A stretch of 33,412 nt of DNA from an uncultured Pelagibacteraceae bacterium (GCA_902576045.1 CACGTU010000012.1:1-33412); one strand, 5' to 3'; counted from the stretch's first letter, positions 15,626 to 25,735 are shown. Made by a program: numbers and translations. Notes: generated by a model not told the origin, from the sequence alone.

Positions 15626-16707
15626 TTTTTTTCTACATATATTGATTGACTTGGGAATGCAAAAGAAGCTTTATTTGTCTCGACAATTTGCTTTATAGAA
15701 AGCGCCAAATTCTCTTTTACTTTTAACCATTCGTTCCAACTGTTTGTTTTACTGAAACATCTTACATACATATCTATGGAACTGTCTGCAAATTTATCTA
15801 CTCTCACAGCAACTCCAATTGATTGATCAAAATCCTCACTTTTATTTATATGTTCTTCTATTTGATTCCTAATAGTTTTGAGTTGGTCAACTGTGGTGTC
15901 ATATTGAAGTGTAATTATCCAACTTATTAACCAGTTTGTGGTTTGACTAACATTTATTACAGCGTTTTCTGCAAATTGAAAATTTGGAATTATTGCAAGT
16001 GATTTGTCAAATTTTCTTATCACTGTAGATCTAAATCCAATTTTTTCAACGACACCCTCTATTATTCCGTCTACTCTGATCCAATCACCCATCCTAAATC
16101 TTTTTTCAACTAGAACTAAAATTCCTGAAATTAAATTTTTAAACAAGTCCTGCGCGCCTAATGCAACAGCAACTCCAAATAAACCTAAACCAGCAATAAT
16201 TGGTCCAATTTTAATTCCCCATAACTCAAGAACCGCAGCAGCACCTAAAATAAAAATTAGAATTTTTAAAGATTTGATAATCCATCCTATTAGTTCTCTT
16301 GTTAAAATTTTATCTAATCCACTTAAGATATAAGAAATTGGCTCTATTATTTGATGAATAATCCAAAATATTAAAATGGTTATTAGTGTCCTGTTTAGAT
16401 TGTCTACAAAATCTCTCATGTCGTCAGAAAATGACATGTAATAACTTGCAAAAAAAACTCCTAACACAATTGGAAGAAACCTTGCAGGCCCCATCATTGA
16501 TTTAACAAATGTATCGTCAAGTTTATTAGTTGTACGTTTGGAAATTATTTCAAGTTTTTTAATAATTAATCTGCTTATTAAGCCCCTAAAAATAAGAAAA
16601 AGAAGAAAAATTCCCAAACCAACCAGGATCTGAAAAAAATCTATCCCAAGGATACCTTTTTCCCATACTGATAAGAATAAGCTTTTAAAATTGTTTAAGA
16701 CTTCCAT
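15622..16707 (-). CDS. MscS family mechanosensitive channel
   Basis: This is a 361-residue small-conductance mechanosensitive channel. Several N-terminal helices lead to the pore helix GLGLFGVAVALGAQDLFKNL (about 174-193), rich in Gly and Ala as in MscS TM3. The beta domain follows with FRMGDWIRVDGIIEGVVEKIGFRST and the loop IIPNFQFAENAVIN. It releases solutes on hypo-osmotic shock. It sits 3 bp after hemD and overlaps yggT. The N-terminal part resembles medium-length bacterial MscS proteins rather than the larger MscK type. Confidence 0.93.
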   Translation of the reverse strand: MEVLNNFKSLFLSVWEKGILGIDFFQILVGLGIFLLFLIFRGLISRLIIKKLEIISKRTTNKLDDTFVKSMMGPARFLPIVLGVFFASYYMSFSDDMRDFVDNLNRTLITILIFWIIHQIIEPISYILSGLDKILTRELIGWIIKSLKILIFILGAAAVLELWGIKIGPIIAGLGLFGVAVALGAQDLFKNLISGILVLVEKRFRMGDWIRVDGIIEGVVEKIGFRSTVIRKFDKSLAIIPNFQFAENAVINVSQTTNWLISWIITLQYDTTVDQLKTIRNQIEEHINKSEDFDQSIGVAVRVDKFADSSIDMYVRCFSKTNSWNEWLKVKENLALSIKQIVETNKASFAFPSQSIYVEKK

Positions 16708-16710
16708 AAT

Positions 16711-17409
16711 TTAAATTTTATATAGTAAATACTCTTCTTCACCAGGATTAAATAAAAATATTTTTTTCCACTTTATTTCATTAAGAACAGCTGATGATTT
16801 TTCACCTAAACACATTAAATTTGTATCCATCCAATTATCAATTAAATTATATTTTTTAAGTAAGTTTAGATAACTACGAGCACTATTTTCAGAATAAATA
16901 AAAACTATCTCTGGTATCGAATTTTTTAATTGCCCTACAAATTCATCGGATAATTTTTCATTATAGTTTACAGAATAGTTAATAATTCTTTTTACATAGT
17001 AACCTTCTAACTTTAAATCTTTTTCCAAGTCATAAGAAACTAACTCTCCACTTACATAAATTAAATTCCCATTTTTAGGATCGAAGTTTTGTATAATTAT
17101 TTCTCTCAAATTTGAAACATTTCCTTCGGCAGTAAAAATATTTTGGAAACCTTTTTCTTTTGCAATTTTCTCTGTTGCATTTCCCACACAAAAACAAAAT
17201 ATATCTTTATTTATTTTTGAAATATCTAAATTTTTAATTGCATTAGAACTTGTAAAAATTATTCCTTTGAATTCATTATAATTTGGGTCCTCATAATCTT
17301 TTTTTTCAATTGTTATTACTGGCAAATGTGAAACTTGATGACCTAGTTCTTTAAACCTCATAATTAAATCTTTGGAATCTTCTAGAGGTCTTGTTAATAG
17401 TATGTGCAT
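16711..17409 (-). CDS. hemD: Uroporphyrinogen-III synthase
   Basis: HemD closes hydroxymethylbilane to uroporphyrinogen III in tetrapyrrole synthesis. The family is weakly conserved, but the 232-residue length is right. The N-terminal ILLTRPLEDSKDLIMRFKELGH and the block GIIFTSSNAIKNLD are characteristic, as is the later SENSARSYLNLLKKY. Its place one base after hemC makes the call firm. It leads directly into mscS (1-4 bp gaps), so all are likely co-transcribed. Confidence 0.93.
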   Translation of the reverse strand: MHILLTRPLEDSKDLIMRFKELGHQVSHLPVITIEKKDYEDPNYNEFKGIIFTSSNAIKNLDISKINKDIFCFCVGNATEKIAKEKGFQNIFTAEGNVSNLREIIIQNFDPKNGNLIYVSGELVSYDLEKDLKLEGYYVKRIINYSVNYNEKLSDEFVGQLKNSIPEIVFIYSENSARSYLNLLKKYNLIDNWMDTNLMCLGEKSSAVLNEIKWKKIFLFNPGEEEYLLYKI

Positions 17410-17410
17410 T

Positions 17411-18319
17411 TTAACCTTTATATGATCCTTTAGATTTAATCTTCAAGTCTCCTGCAATCTTTTTTGCTAAAATCATGTGATTTTCTATGTCATCATCTTC
17501 CTTGATAAAAAATCTGCTTTTTCCATCAACAGAGAATAATTCTGCTGTGAGTTCAATTTTATTGTGCTTTATTATTGCAAAAACGCCTATAGCTGTATCA
17601 CAATCTCCCTCTAATATTTTAAGAACTTCTCTTTCTGTATTTGCAATAATTCTAGTTTGTTTGTCATTTATTTTCTCTATTAATCTAAGCATTTCTTGAT
17701 TATTTTCATTGCACTGTATTGCTATTATACCTTGTCCAGCACATGGAACTAGTTTTGCAACATCAAATTCATCTGTAATTTTATTTTGTAAATTTAAAGA
17801 GTCTATTCCTGCTTTTGATAAAATAATTGCATCGTACTCATTATTTTCTAATTTTTTAATTCTTGTATCAACATTTCCTCTTATCAATTTATATACCAAA
17901 TCAGCTCTAACATTTCTTAACTGATATTCTCTTCTAAATGAGGACGTACCAATAACTGATCCCTGCTTAAGATCATTAAATTTTAAATTTTTACTGATTA
18001 GTATTTCATTTGGTGAATTTCTTTTCAAAAAGCAGTTTGTTGTTAGTCCGATAGTATCGACAGATGGCATATCTTTAAGAGCATGAACAGCTATATCAAT
18101 TTTATTTTCTAATAGTTCTTTTTCAATATTAGTCGAAAACATTCCTTTTCCACCCATACTTGAAAGTCTTTCATTTTGATTTTGATCACCGGTAGTTATA
18201 ATTTTTCTTATCTCAATTTTTCCAGAATAGAATTTTGATATCTCACTCTTTACTTTTTCTGCATAAATTATAGCAAGCTTACTTCCTCTTGATCCAATTA
18301 TGATGTTATCTCTTTTCAT
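17411..18319 (-). CDS. hemC: Hydroxymethylbilane synthase (porphobilinogen deaminase)
   Basis: HemC polymerises four porphobilinogens to hydroxymethylbilane. The 302-residue length is typical. Visible signatures are the N-terminal GSRGSKLA, HALKDMPS with the catalytic Asp, GTSSFRREYQL and RGNVDTRI, which bind the growing chain, and LEGDCDTAIG near residue 240 with the cysteine that carries the dipyrromethane cofactor. It heads the minus-strand run and is divergent from tsaD across 58 bp, an arrangement common in alphaproteobacteria. The haem made here is what the Ccm system attaches. Confidence 0.97.
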   Translation of the reverse strand: MKRDNIIIGSRGSKLAIIYAEKVKSEISKFYSGKIEIRKIITTGDQNQNERLSSMGGKGMFSTNIEKELLENKIDIAVHALKDMPSVDTIGLTTNCFLKRNSPNEILISKNLKFNDLKQGSVIGTSSFRREYQLRNVRADLVYKLIRGNVDTRIKKLENNEYDAIILSKAGIDSLNLQNKITDEFDVAKLVPCAGQGIIAIQCNENNQEMLRLIEKINDKQTRIIANTEREVLKILEGDCDTAIGVFAIIKHNKIELTAELFSVDGKSRFFIKEDDDIENHMILAKKIAGDLKIKSKGSYKG

Positions 18320-18377
18320 AAAATTAATTTCTATTACATTCTTATAATTTAATTGTATTAATTAAAAAAAAAATTTT

Positions 18378-19451
18378 ATGTCAGAAAAACCAATAATATT
18401 AGGTATAGAGACTAGTTGTGATGAAACAGCAGTTTCATTAATTCAAGATAATCAAAATGGAACACCAAAAATTCTATCAAACATTATCTCAAGTCAATTT
18501 GATATTCATAAAGAGTTTGGTGGTGTAGTTCCTGAATTAGCTGCTAGATCACATGTTGAAAAAATCGACCTTATAGCGAAAAAAGCAATTAGCGATAGTG
18601 GAATTGAACTAAATAAAGTTTCTGCGATAGCGGCGACTTATGGTCCTGGTTTAATGGTTTGTCTCTCAGTTGGACTAAGTTTTGGTAAAGGATTAGCATC
18701 AACTTTGGGCATTCCCTTTATAGGGATAAATCATTTAGAAGGACACGCTTTAAGTCCAAAACTCCACGATAAAATTGATTACCCTTATCTTCTACTATTG
18801 ATTTCTGGAGGCCACAGTCAGTATCTATCCGTAAATGGTTTGGGAGATTATAAAAGACTTGGTACTACAATAGATGATGCGCTGGGAGAGGCTTTTGATA
18901 AAACCGCAAAATTGTTAGGTATTGATTTTCCTGGAGGGCCTAAGATTGAAGAGTTTGCTAAAAAAGGAAATCCAGAAAAATATGATTTGCCAAAACCAAT
19001 AATTAATAAAGGTGGATGCAATCTATCTTTTGCAGGTCTAAAGACTGCAATTTTAAGAATTGTAAAAAATATTAAAAGCGATCAGGAAAAATTTGATCTT
19101 GCAGCATCATTTCAGAAAACAATAGAAGAAATATTGTTTATAAAAACAAAAGTTGCATTAGATGATTTTAAAAAATTAAATTCAATAAACAAATGTTCAT
19201 TTGTAGTAGCTGGAGGAGTAGCTGCAAATAAAGGTATAAGAAAAAAATTAATTGAAGTAAGTATACAACATAATTTCAAGCCTATTTTTCCTGATTTATA
19301 TTTGTGTGGTGACAATGCTGCAATGATAGCAATGGTAGGATTAGAAAAATTTAAAAATAAACAATTTAATAATTTAAATTTACCCGCAGATCCAAGGCTT
19401 ACTCTAGATGTAAATGCTAAATTTTTAAAAGGTGCTGGAGTTAAACTATGA
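18378..19451 (+). CDS. tsaD: tRNA N6-adenosine threonylcarbamoyltransferase TsaD
   Basis: TsaD transfers threonylcarbamoyl to A37 of ANN-decoding tRNAs, working with TsaB/E. The 357-residue protein shows the ASKHA fold: GIETSCDETAVS at residues 9-20, then metal-binding His119 and His123 in NHLEGH, the ISGGHSQ phosphate loop, and GDNAAMIA near the C-terminus. All key residues are in place. It is divergent from hemC and convergent with the SPINDLY-type gene, 5 bp apart. Confidence 0.97.
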   Translation: MSEKPIILGIETSCDETAVSLIQDNQNGTPKILSNIISSQFDIHKEFGGVVPELAARSHVEKIDLIAKKAISDSGIELNKVSAIAATYGPGLMVCLSVGLSFGKGLASTLGIPFIGINHLEGHALSPKLHDKIDYPYLLLLISGGHSQYLSVNGLGDYKRLGTTIDDALGEAFDKTAKLLGIDFPGGPKIEEFAKKGNPEKYDLPKPIINKGGCNLSFAGLKTAILRIVKNIKSDQEKFDLAASFQKTIEEILFIKTKVALDDFKKLNSINKCSFVVAGGVAANKGIRKKLIEVSIQHNFKPIFPDLYLCGDNAAMIAMVGLEKFKNKQFNNLNLPADPRLTLDVNAKFLKGAGVKL

Positions 19452-19456
19452 AAATT

Positions 19457-21631
19457 TTATTCAATAAATAGATTTTCTGCTTGCATACCTGCCTTATAAT
19501 TTTCGTAAATTTTTACATATGCTTTTTCTAAATTTTTGGTAAATGATTTAATATTAAAAAGAGGGCTCTTATCTAAATTTTTATTAACTATCTTTTTGAA
19601 GTGCAATGATTTTTCCCTATTGTTTCCAATCTCTACAGCTAAATCTAAATATTCTTTCTCGTCTTTAGCTACCAAAGCATTAAGTCCAAAGCTATAATTT
19701 AAGCTAGTTGCTACTCTGCTTGCAAATGTTTTGCCTTTATAAGTTAATACAGGAACACCCGATCTTAATGCATCACTTGCTGTTGTGTGTGCGTTACAAG
19801 GAAAAGTATCTAAAAATAAATCAGCTAATTTTAATCTATATAAATGATCTTTGTGCGATAGTTTTTCTGCAAATATCAATCTATCTCGATCTATTTGACT
19901 TAGGTTTAATTTTTCCAATAAATTCTCTCTCGATTTGTTATTTTCACTTAATATCCAAATAATACTGTCTTTTGTTTCCTTTAAGATTTTGACCCAAATA
20001 TTATAAACAGATGGTGTAATTTTATAGTTTTGATTAAAGCTGCAAAAAATAAACTTATTGTCAGGCAGACCATAATTTTCTTTTTTAATTTTTTGAGAAT
20101 CTATTTTAATTGTTGGATCATTTACCTGGTAAGTGTCAGGCATGTATATGATTTTTTCAGAATAAAACTTTTCAGAATCTTTGGGAATTATAATTTTGTC
20201 AGCAATTATATAATCAATACAATTTGAACCAAGAGTTCCTGGATATCCAAGGTAACTGACTTGTATTGGTGAACATCTTTCGACAAAAATTCCAAATCTA
20301 TTGTCTCGTGTATATCCTTTCAAATCTACAGCAATATCAATTTTTAAATCTCTTGAAAAATTTGCAATTTCTTTGTCTGTCTTTTCGCTCACATCAAAAA
20401 AATGGTCGAAAGCATTCTTAACTCTTGAATTCATTTCATCTTTTGGGCTCCTACCATAAGAAAAACCTATAATTTCAAATTTATCTTTGTCATGCAGTTC
20501 AAATAAATTTGCAATCAAATACATGGTTGCATGACTATGAAAGTCTGCTGAGTAATACCCAACTTTAATTTTTTTGTTATCGTAATTAAAAGTTAAAGTT
20601 TTTTCTATTTTAATTTTTTTAAACTGACTTTTAAAATAAGTTTCAGAGGCAATTTTCTGAAGCTCTGGAGAATTTGTTAAAGCTAATGTATGGAATGGCA
20701 TACAAACTTTTTGACCATCATGAATTTTATTTTCTAACTCTTCTTTAAAATTTTCAAATTTAGACCAATCACATAACGATGCATTTGTATAAAAGATATT
20801 ACCTAAAAGAAAATCTTGATTAGGCTTAATATCTAAAACTTTTTCAAAACAGTTTTTAGCTTCTGAGTAATTTTTCTGTTCTAAATATATACTACCAAGA
20901 TTAAAAAAAGATCTTTCAAATTTATCATTTATTTGAATAGAATTTTTATAACTTTCTATTGCTTTATTTTTGTTTCCTACTTTGTTGAGAACCTTTCCAA
21001 GATTATAATGTGCTTGATAAAAATTAGGATTAATTTTAATAGCTGTGGTAAAATAATTTAAAGCATCATCATATCGTTCCATTTCAAAATAAATGTTTCC
21101 ACAATTATTTATTTCATCTGGATTTATTGGCTGAATCTTGATTGCTTTTTGATAACTTATTAGGGCTTCATCAAGTTTACCAATATCTTTAAGCAAATTC
21201 CCCTTATTATTTAAAGCAATTTTATAATCTGGCTTTAATTCTATTGCATGATCGAAGCTCTTCAAAGCTGACTCTCTATTTTGCAATTTTAGAAAAACAT
21301 TGCCTCTATTATAATAAGCTTCAGCATAATTTTTATCTATTTTTATTGCTTTATTTAAACATGCAAGAGCATTTTCAAACTCACTTAAATTAAACAAAGC
21401 AAGTGCATAGTTATTATGAATTTGGGCATTTGAAGAATTTATTTCTATCAATCTTTCTAATACAAGCTTTGCATTTTCAAAGTCTTTGCTTTGAAAAAAA
21501 ACTGCGCTTAAAATTTGTAACGCATTTAAATCTTTTGGATTTTTTATTAAATAATTTTCCGTGATTTTCTTTGCCTTTTTAAGATTACCTTTAACTAAAA
21601 AATTATATGCATCTTTGAGGCTATATTTCAT
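19457..21631 (-). CDS. TPR protein with SPINDLY/O-GlcNAc-transferase-type glycosyltransferase domain (GT41-like)
   Basis: This is a 724-residue cytoplasmic protein. Residues about 1-275 hold seven or so tetratricopeptide repeats with the usual spaced small residues (e.g. AEAYYNRGNVFLKLQNRESA, QAHYNLGKVLNKVGNKNKA). Residues about 350-710 form a GT41 (SPINDLY) catalytic region: KVGYYSADFHSHAT at 356-369 with the candidate catalytic His, then VSYLGYPGTLGS, FCSFNQNYKITP, and TFPCNAHTTASDALRSGVPV, which binds the nucleotide sugar. Bacterial members often modify proteins or glycans; acceptor and donor are unknown. It is divergent from a galactosyltransferase-like gene. Confidence 0.92.
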   Translation of the reverse strand: MKYSLKDAYNFLVKGNLKKAKKITENYLIKNPKDLNALQILSAVFFQSKDFENAKLVLERLIEINSSNAQIHNNYALALFNLSEFENALACLNKAIKIDKNYAEAYYNRGNVFLKLQNRESALKSFDHAIELKPDYKIALNNKGNLLKDIGKLDEALISYQKAIKIQPINPDEINNCGNIYFEMERYDDALNYFTTAIKINPNFYQAHYNLGKVLNKVGNKNKAIESYKNSIQINDKFERSFFNLGSIYLEQKNYSEAKNCFEKVLDIKPNQDFLLGNIFYTNASLCDWSKFENFKEELENKIHDGQKVCMPFHTLALTNSPELQKIASETYFKSQFKKIKIEKTLTFNYDNKKIKVGYYSADFHSHATMYLIANLFELHDKDKFEIIGFSYGRSPKDEMNSRVKNAFDHFFDVSEKTDKEIANFSRDLKIDIAVDLKGYTRDNRFGIFVERCSPIQVSYLGYPGTLGSNCIDYIIADKIIIPKDSEKFYSEKIIYMPDTYQVNDPTIKIDSQKIKKENYGLPDNKFIFCSFNQNYKITPSVYNIWVKILKETKDSIIWILSENNKSRENLLEKLNLSQIDRDRLIFAEKLSHKDHLYRLKLADLFLDTFPCNAHTTASDALRSGVPVLTYKGKTFASRVATSLNYSFGLNALVAKDEKEYLDLAVEIGNNREKSLHFKKIVNKNLDKSPLFNIKSFTKNLEKAYVKIYENYKAGMQAENLFIE

Positions 21632-21661
21632 AAAAATATTTTTATCTTGTTATAGAAAATA

Positions 21662-22495
21662 ATGTATAAAATTTATAAAAAATATAAAATTTTTTTATAT
21701 ATGAATATTGAACTTACCGATCAAATCAAAAACTTAGAAAAAAACCTAGTTATTACAGTTCCCTACAGAGACAGAGAATTTCAGTACAAAATTTTTTTAA
21801 ACCATATTAAAAATTATTTCAATGATGATAAATTAGATAAATTTATAAATGTAAAAGTATGCTTCTTGGAACAAAATAATGATAAGCCTTTTAATTTAGG
21901 TTCTCTTAATAACGCTGCTTATATAATTAATGAAAATTATTTAGATTATATTGTTGTAAACAATGTAGATTTTTTGCCATTAATGTCGGATTATTCATTT
22001 TCAGAATTTCCTACTTTGCTAATTAAACATGGATTTAATAACCTGCCCATGAAACCGTCTAAAAAAGATTGCAAACTTGTTGTTAAAGCTCCAGGTATTG
22101 AAAAAATTTTTTTAGGGTCAGTTTTATTACCAAAAGAAGTATTCAAAAAAGTAAATGGATATTCAAATAGTTACTGGGGCTGGGGTTTTGAAGATACTGA
22201 TATGAGAAATAGATTATTAAAAAATAATATTGAAATCAAATATAGAAATGGAATTTATCAGCCACTAATACATGATAATTTAGGTTATGATGTTGGCGAG
22301 AATAATAATTTTAGCTTATCAAAATATCATATTGATAATAAAAAAATCTTTGATGAAAAATGGCAAGATAAAAATAATTTTTTACAAGATGGTATTAACA
22401 ATTTTAAATTTGAAGTCGACTCTGATGTTGAAATTTATAAAAACAATAGGTTCAATTCAATTTTTGAAATAAGACACATAAAGGTTAATTTTTAA
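21662..22495 (+). CDS. Beta-1,4-galactosyltransferase-like glycosyltransferase (GT7-like)
   Basis: This is a 277-residue protein with the layout of the beta-1,4-galactosyltransferase family. It has VITVPYRDRE near residue 30, FNLGSLNNAAY, the metal-site equivalent NNVDFLP, then GSVLLPKEVFKKVNGYSNSYWGWGFEDTDMRNRL, where WGWGxED is the acceptor-site signature. There is no clear signal peptide or membrane helix, so it is probably cytoplasmic. Start is uncertain: Met14 (MNIELTDQ, at 21701) fits the family equally well and no Shine-Dalgarno decides. It is divergent from the SPINDLY-type gene by 30 bp. Confidence 0.85.
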   Translation: MYKIYKKYKIFLYMNIELTDQIKNLEKNLVITVPYRDREFQYKIFLNHIKNYFNDDKLDKFINVKVCFLEQNNDKPFNLGSLNNAAYIINENYLDYIVVNNVDFLPLMSDYSFSEFPTLLIKHGFNNLPMKPSKKDCKLVVKAPGIEKIFLGSVLLPKEVFKKVNGYSNSYWGWGFEDTDMRNRLLKNNIEIKYRNGIYQPLIHDNLGYDVGENNNFSLSKYHIDNKKIFDEKWQDKNNFLQDGINNFKFEVDSDVEIYKNNRFNSIFEIRHIKVNF

Positions 22496-22507
22496 AATAT
22501 TATATTA

Positions 22508-22921
22508 ATGCAACATTGGTTACTAAAATCAGAGCCTGATGTTTGGTCGATTGATCAACAGATCAAGGCCGGATCAAAAGGCGCAAATTGGGATGGAGTT
22601 AGAAACTATCAAGCAGCAAATAATCTAAAAAGTATGAAGAGGGGTGATCTCTGTTTTTTTTACCATTCTAATATAGGCAAAGAAATTGTCGGTATAGTTG
22701 AGGTAATCAAAACTGCCTTTATAGACCCAACAGATAAGAAAAAGAAGTTTGTTGCAGTTAAAGTTAGATTTAAAAGCAAACTACCAGCTCCTGTTACTCT
22801 TGAAAATATTAAAAAAAATAAGCATTTATGCCATTTAGCTTTGATTAAACAAAGCAGACTTTCGGTGATGCCGGTTGATTATAAAAGCTGGAAAATTATA
22901 AATAACATGAGTAAAATTTAA
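22508..22921 (+). CDS. EVE domain-containing protein
   Basis: A 137-residue single-domain EVE protein of the PUA-like superfamily, which binds modified nucleobases. Signatures are WLLKSEPDVWSIDQ at the N-terminus, WDGVRNYQAANNL near 29-41, and GDLCFFYHSN followed by GIVEV. The conserved Trp/Tyr/Asn residues forming the base pocket are in place. In bacteria EVE proteins occur both as household genes and in restriction contexts; here neighbours are metabolic, favouring a household role. acsA begins 14 bp downstream. Confidence 0.93.
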   Translation: MQHWLLKSEPDVWSIDQQIKAGSKGANWDGVRNYQAANNLKSMKRGDLCFFYHSNIGKEIVGIVEVIKTAFIDPTDKKKKFVAVKVRFKSKLPAPVTLENIKKNKHLCHLALIKQSRLSVMPVDYKSWKIINNMSKI

Positions 22922-22935
22922 ATTAAAATTATTAC

Positions 22936-25011
22936 ATGCTTAAAAAAAAAAAGAAGAATACAAAAAAAAGAAAAAAAATTTCTAAAAAATTAAAAAGTAA
23001 GTCTAAAATTAAAAAAAAATCTTCAAAAAAAATTAAAAAAAAAATAAAAGTTCAAAAGCAAGAAGCAAATCAAGTCTCAGAGGTAATAATAAAAACTAAA
23101 CCTGAATGGATAAAAAGTAGTTTAGCAAATAAAAGCAAATACCAACAAAAGTATTCTCAATCAATAAAAAGCAATGATGAATTTTGGAGAAAAGAAGGAA
23201 AAAGAATTACATGGATTAAACCATATAAAAAAATCAAAGATGTAAAATACAGTACTAAAGATGTAAGAATTAAATGGTTTGAAGATGGAACTTTAAATGC
23301 ATCTGCAAACTGTATTGATAGACATTTAAAAGATAAAAAAGACAAAACTGCGATCATTTGGGTTGGAGATGATCCAAAAGATAGTCAAAAAATAACTTAT
23401 AAACAACTCCATCAAAAAGTATCTAGAGCAGCAAATGGTTTAAAAAAATTAGGAATTAAAAAAGGTGATAGAGTTACTATTTACTTAACGATGATACCTG
23501 AGCTTGCAATTTTAATGCTTGCTTGTGTAAGAATTGGTGCAGTTCATTCAATAATTTTTGGTGGTTTTTCTGCTGAGTCTATTTCTGGAAGAGTTAACGA
23601 TTGTGAGTCAGAATACATTATTACTGCAGATGAAGGAGTTAGAGGAGGAAAAACTATTCCTCTTAAATATACGACTGATGAAGCGCTATTGAATTGTCCA
23701 AATGTAAAAAAATGCATTGTAGTAAAACGTACGGGCAATTATATCAATTGGGATAAGGAAAGAGATGTTTGGTACCATGATTTAATTAAAGATGTTTCAA
23801 ATCAATGTGAACCGGAAGAAATAAATGCAGAAGATCCTTTATTTATTTTATATACATCAGGTTCAACAGGTAAACCGAAGGGTGTACTTCACACAACTGG
23901 TGGATACATGGTTTATGCCTCAATGACACATCAATATATTTTTAATTATAAGCCAAAAGATATTTACTGGTGCACGGCTGACATTGGTTGGGTTACAGGT
24001 CATAGCTATATAATTTATGGGCCACTTTCTAATGGAGCAACTACAATTATGTTTGAGGGAATTCCAAATTACCCTGACAGTTCAAGATGGTGGCAAATAG
24101 TTGATAAATATAAAGTAAATACATTTTACACTGCTCCAACTGCAATCAGAGCTCTTATGCGAGAAGGCGATAAGCCAGTTAAAAAAACATCACGAAAATC
24201 ACTAAAACTTTTAGGTACAGTTGGAGAACCAATCAATCCTGAAGCATGGATGTGGTATTATAAAACTGTAGGAAATTCTAAATGCCCAATTGTAGATACG
24301 TGGTGGCAAACAGAAACAGGTGGAATTATGATTGCTCCTCAAACTGGTGCTATTCCACTTAAGCCAGGTTCAGCAACAAAACCGTTCTATGGAATTAAAC
24401 CTGTCCTCGTTGATAAAAACGGTGATGAAATTAAAGGTGCTGGAGAAGGAAGACTTTGTATTGCTCAATCATGGCCTGGTCAAATGAGAACTGTTTATGG
24501 TGATCATCAAAGGTTCATTGACACTTACTTTTCTCAGTTCAATGGAAAATATTTTACAGGAGATGGATGTAGAAGAGATAAGGATGGTTACTATTGGATA
24601 ACAGGTAGAGTGGATGATGTAATTATAGTATCAGGACATAACTTGGGAACTGCAGAAATAGAAAGTGCATTTGTCGCTCATCCAAAAGTAGCAGAGGCGG
24701 CAGTAGTTGGTTATCCACATGATATTAAAGGAAATGGTCTCTACTGTTATGTAACTCTAAATGCTGGAGAAACAGAAACAGGAGAGCTTGAAAGAGATTT
24801 AAAACTTTGGGTAAGAAAACAAATTGGACCTCTAGCAACTCCAGACCTTATTCATTTTACTCCAGGTCTTCCAAAAACAAGATCTGGTAAAATAATGAGA
24901 AGAATTTTAAGAAAAATTGCTGCTAATGAACATGAGCAATTAGGTGATACTACCACTTTAGCAGATCCTAGTGTTGTAAACAGTTTAGTTGAAAATAGAA
25001 AAAATATTTAA
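22936..25011 (+). CDS. acsA: Acetyl-CoA synthetase (acetate-CoA ligase) with Lys-rich N-terminal extension
   Basis: AcsA activates acetate to acetyl-CoA via acetyl-AMP. From about residue 55 on, the 691-residue protein is a normal [20 protein letters not shown], then [17 protein letters not shown], the ATP-binding [12 protein letters not shown], the adenylate motif [10 protein letters not shown], and the C-terminal TRSGKIMRR with the lysine that is acetylated in other species. Residues 3-41 are an odd extension with 24 lysines, begun by an 11-base A run right after the start. No alternative ATG exists before the ACS domain. It lies beside a sodium/acetate-type symporter. Confidence 0.96.
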   Translation: MLKKKKKNTKKRKKISKKLKSKSKIKKKSSKKIKKKIKVQKQEANQVSEVIIKTKPEWIKSSLANKSKYQQKYSQSIKSNDEFWRKEGKRITWIKPYKKIKDVKYSTKDVRIKWFEDGTLNASANCIDRHLKDKKDKTAIIWVGDDPKDSQKITYKQLHQKVSRAANGLKKLGIKKGDRVTIYLTMIPELAILMLACVRIGAVHSIIFGGFSAESISGRVNDCESEYIITADEGVRGGKTIPLKYTTDEALLNCPNVKKCIVVKRTGNYINWDKERDVWYHDLIKDVSNQCEPEEINAEDPLFILYTSGSTGKPKGVLHTTGGYMVYASMTHQYIFNYKPKDIYWCTADIGWVTGHSYIIYGPLSNGATTIMFEGIPNYPDSSRWWQIVDKYKVNTFYTAPTAIRALMREGDKPVKKTSRKSLKLLGTVGEPINPEAWMWYYKTVGNSKCPIVDTWWQTETGGIMIAPQTGAIPLKPGSATKPFYGIKPVLVDKNGDEIKGAGEGRLCIAQSWPGQMRTVYGDHQRFIDTYFSQFNGKYFTGDGCRRDKDGYYWITGRVDDVIIVSGHNLGTAEIESAFVAHPKVAEAAVVGYPHDIKGNGLYCYVTLNAGETETGELERDLKLWVRKQIGPLATPDLIHFTPGLPKTRSGKIMRRILRKIAANEHEQLGDTTTLADPSVVNSLVENRKNI

Positions 25012-25631
25012 AATTGAATTAAACTTACGAATTCTTTTTTTATAATATCCCATTTTAAAATCATTGAATTAAGTAAAATCTGTCGATCTAAAGTTTTTAA
25101 CTCTTCTGCTATTGGGGCCCATTTATACAATGACAAAGCACTAGGATTGAATGGTAAATCTTGATAATATTCATTCCAATTAATTTTTTCTAACCTCTCA
25201 TCAAAACTTTTTCTAGCCGTCTCAATGATGTCCAATGGCATCTTATTTGAAATTTCATCATCTAAAATCTTATTGAATATTTCTTTTGCTTTACTTATTT
25301 CCTGAAAATTAAAATTTACATTTAAATATGAAAATGTAAAAAAAGTTAAATCCTGCAAAGATACCGAATAAATATTCCATTTTGCAAGATTTACTGATCC
25401 CATAAAAACATCATTTTCAAAATGAAGTACATATCTCGTTCCCATTCTAGTTTTTAAATAGTTATACAAAGTTACCTGGGTTACCCATGCAGATTTTGTT
25501 TGAATAAACTCTTCTAAGTGGTCTAAATTTTTGATTTTTTTCTTTGGAATAAACGCTTTGAACATAGCGAATAAATATATTTTGAAATCTCTTAGAGTGA
25601 GATCTTTCCAGGTTAATTTGTATTTTCCCAT
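25008..25631 (-). CDS. Unrecognised soluble protein in the acetate block
   Basis: A 207-residue protein without signal peptide or membrane helix. I do not recognise a domain. It is rich in aromatic residues, with features such as [19 protein letters not shown] (about 49-67), [18 protein letters not shown], and a C-terminal segment containing [17 protein letters not shown]. It is convergent with acsA (4-nt overlap) and divergent from the symporter genes, sharing the 135-bp promoter region. That placement between two acetate genes suggests a related role, but this is inference only. Confidence 0.75.
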   Translation of the reverse strand: MGKYKLTWKDLTLRDFKIYLFAMFKAFIPKKKIKNLDHLEEFIQTKSAWVTQVTLYNYLKTRMGTRYVLHFENDVFMGSVNLAKWNIYSVSLQDLTFFTFSYLNVNFNFQEISKAKEIFNKILDDEISNKMPLDIIETARKSFDERLEKINWNEYYQDLPFNPSALSLYKWAPIAEELKTLDRQILLNSMILKWDIIKKEFVSLIQF

Positions 25632-25691
25632 AATTTATGTGAGGTGAGTCAATTATACCTTAAAAAAGTAAGTAAATAAGTACTTTATATG

Positions 25692-25697
25692 TATAAT
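25692..25697 (+). promoter_or_regulatory. Possible -10 element of the symporter operon
   Basis: A perfect TATAAT hexamer lies 70 bp upstream of the symporter small-subunit start, inside the 135-bp divergent gap. No good -35 is seen at normal spacing (TAAGTA at 25669-25674). In a genome this AT-rich a chance match is plausible. If used, transcription would begin near 25704 and the leader would contain the 20-bp palindrome at 25736. Confidence 0.35.
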
Positions 25698-25735
25698 TTT
25701 TAGTCTTTTCAAAGCTCTGATAATGGTTATGGTTT

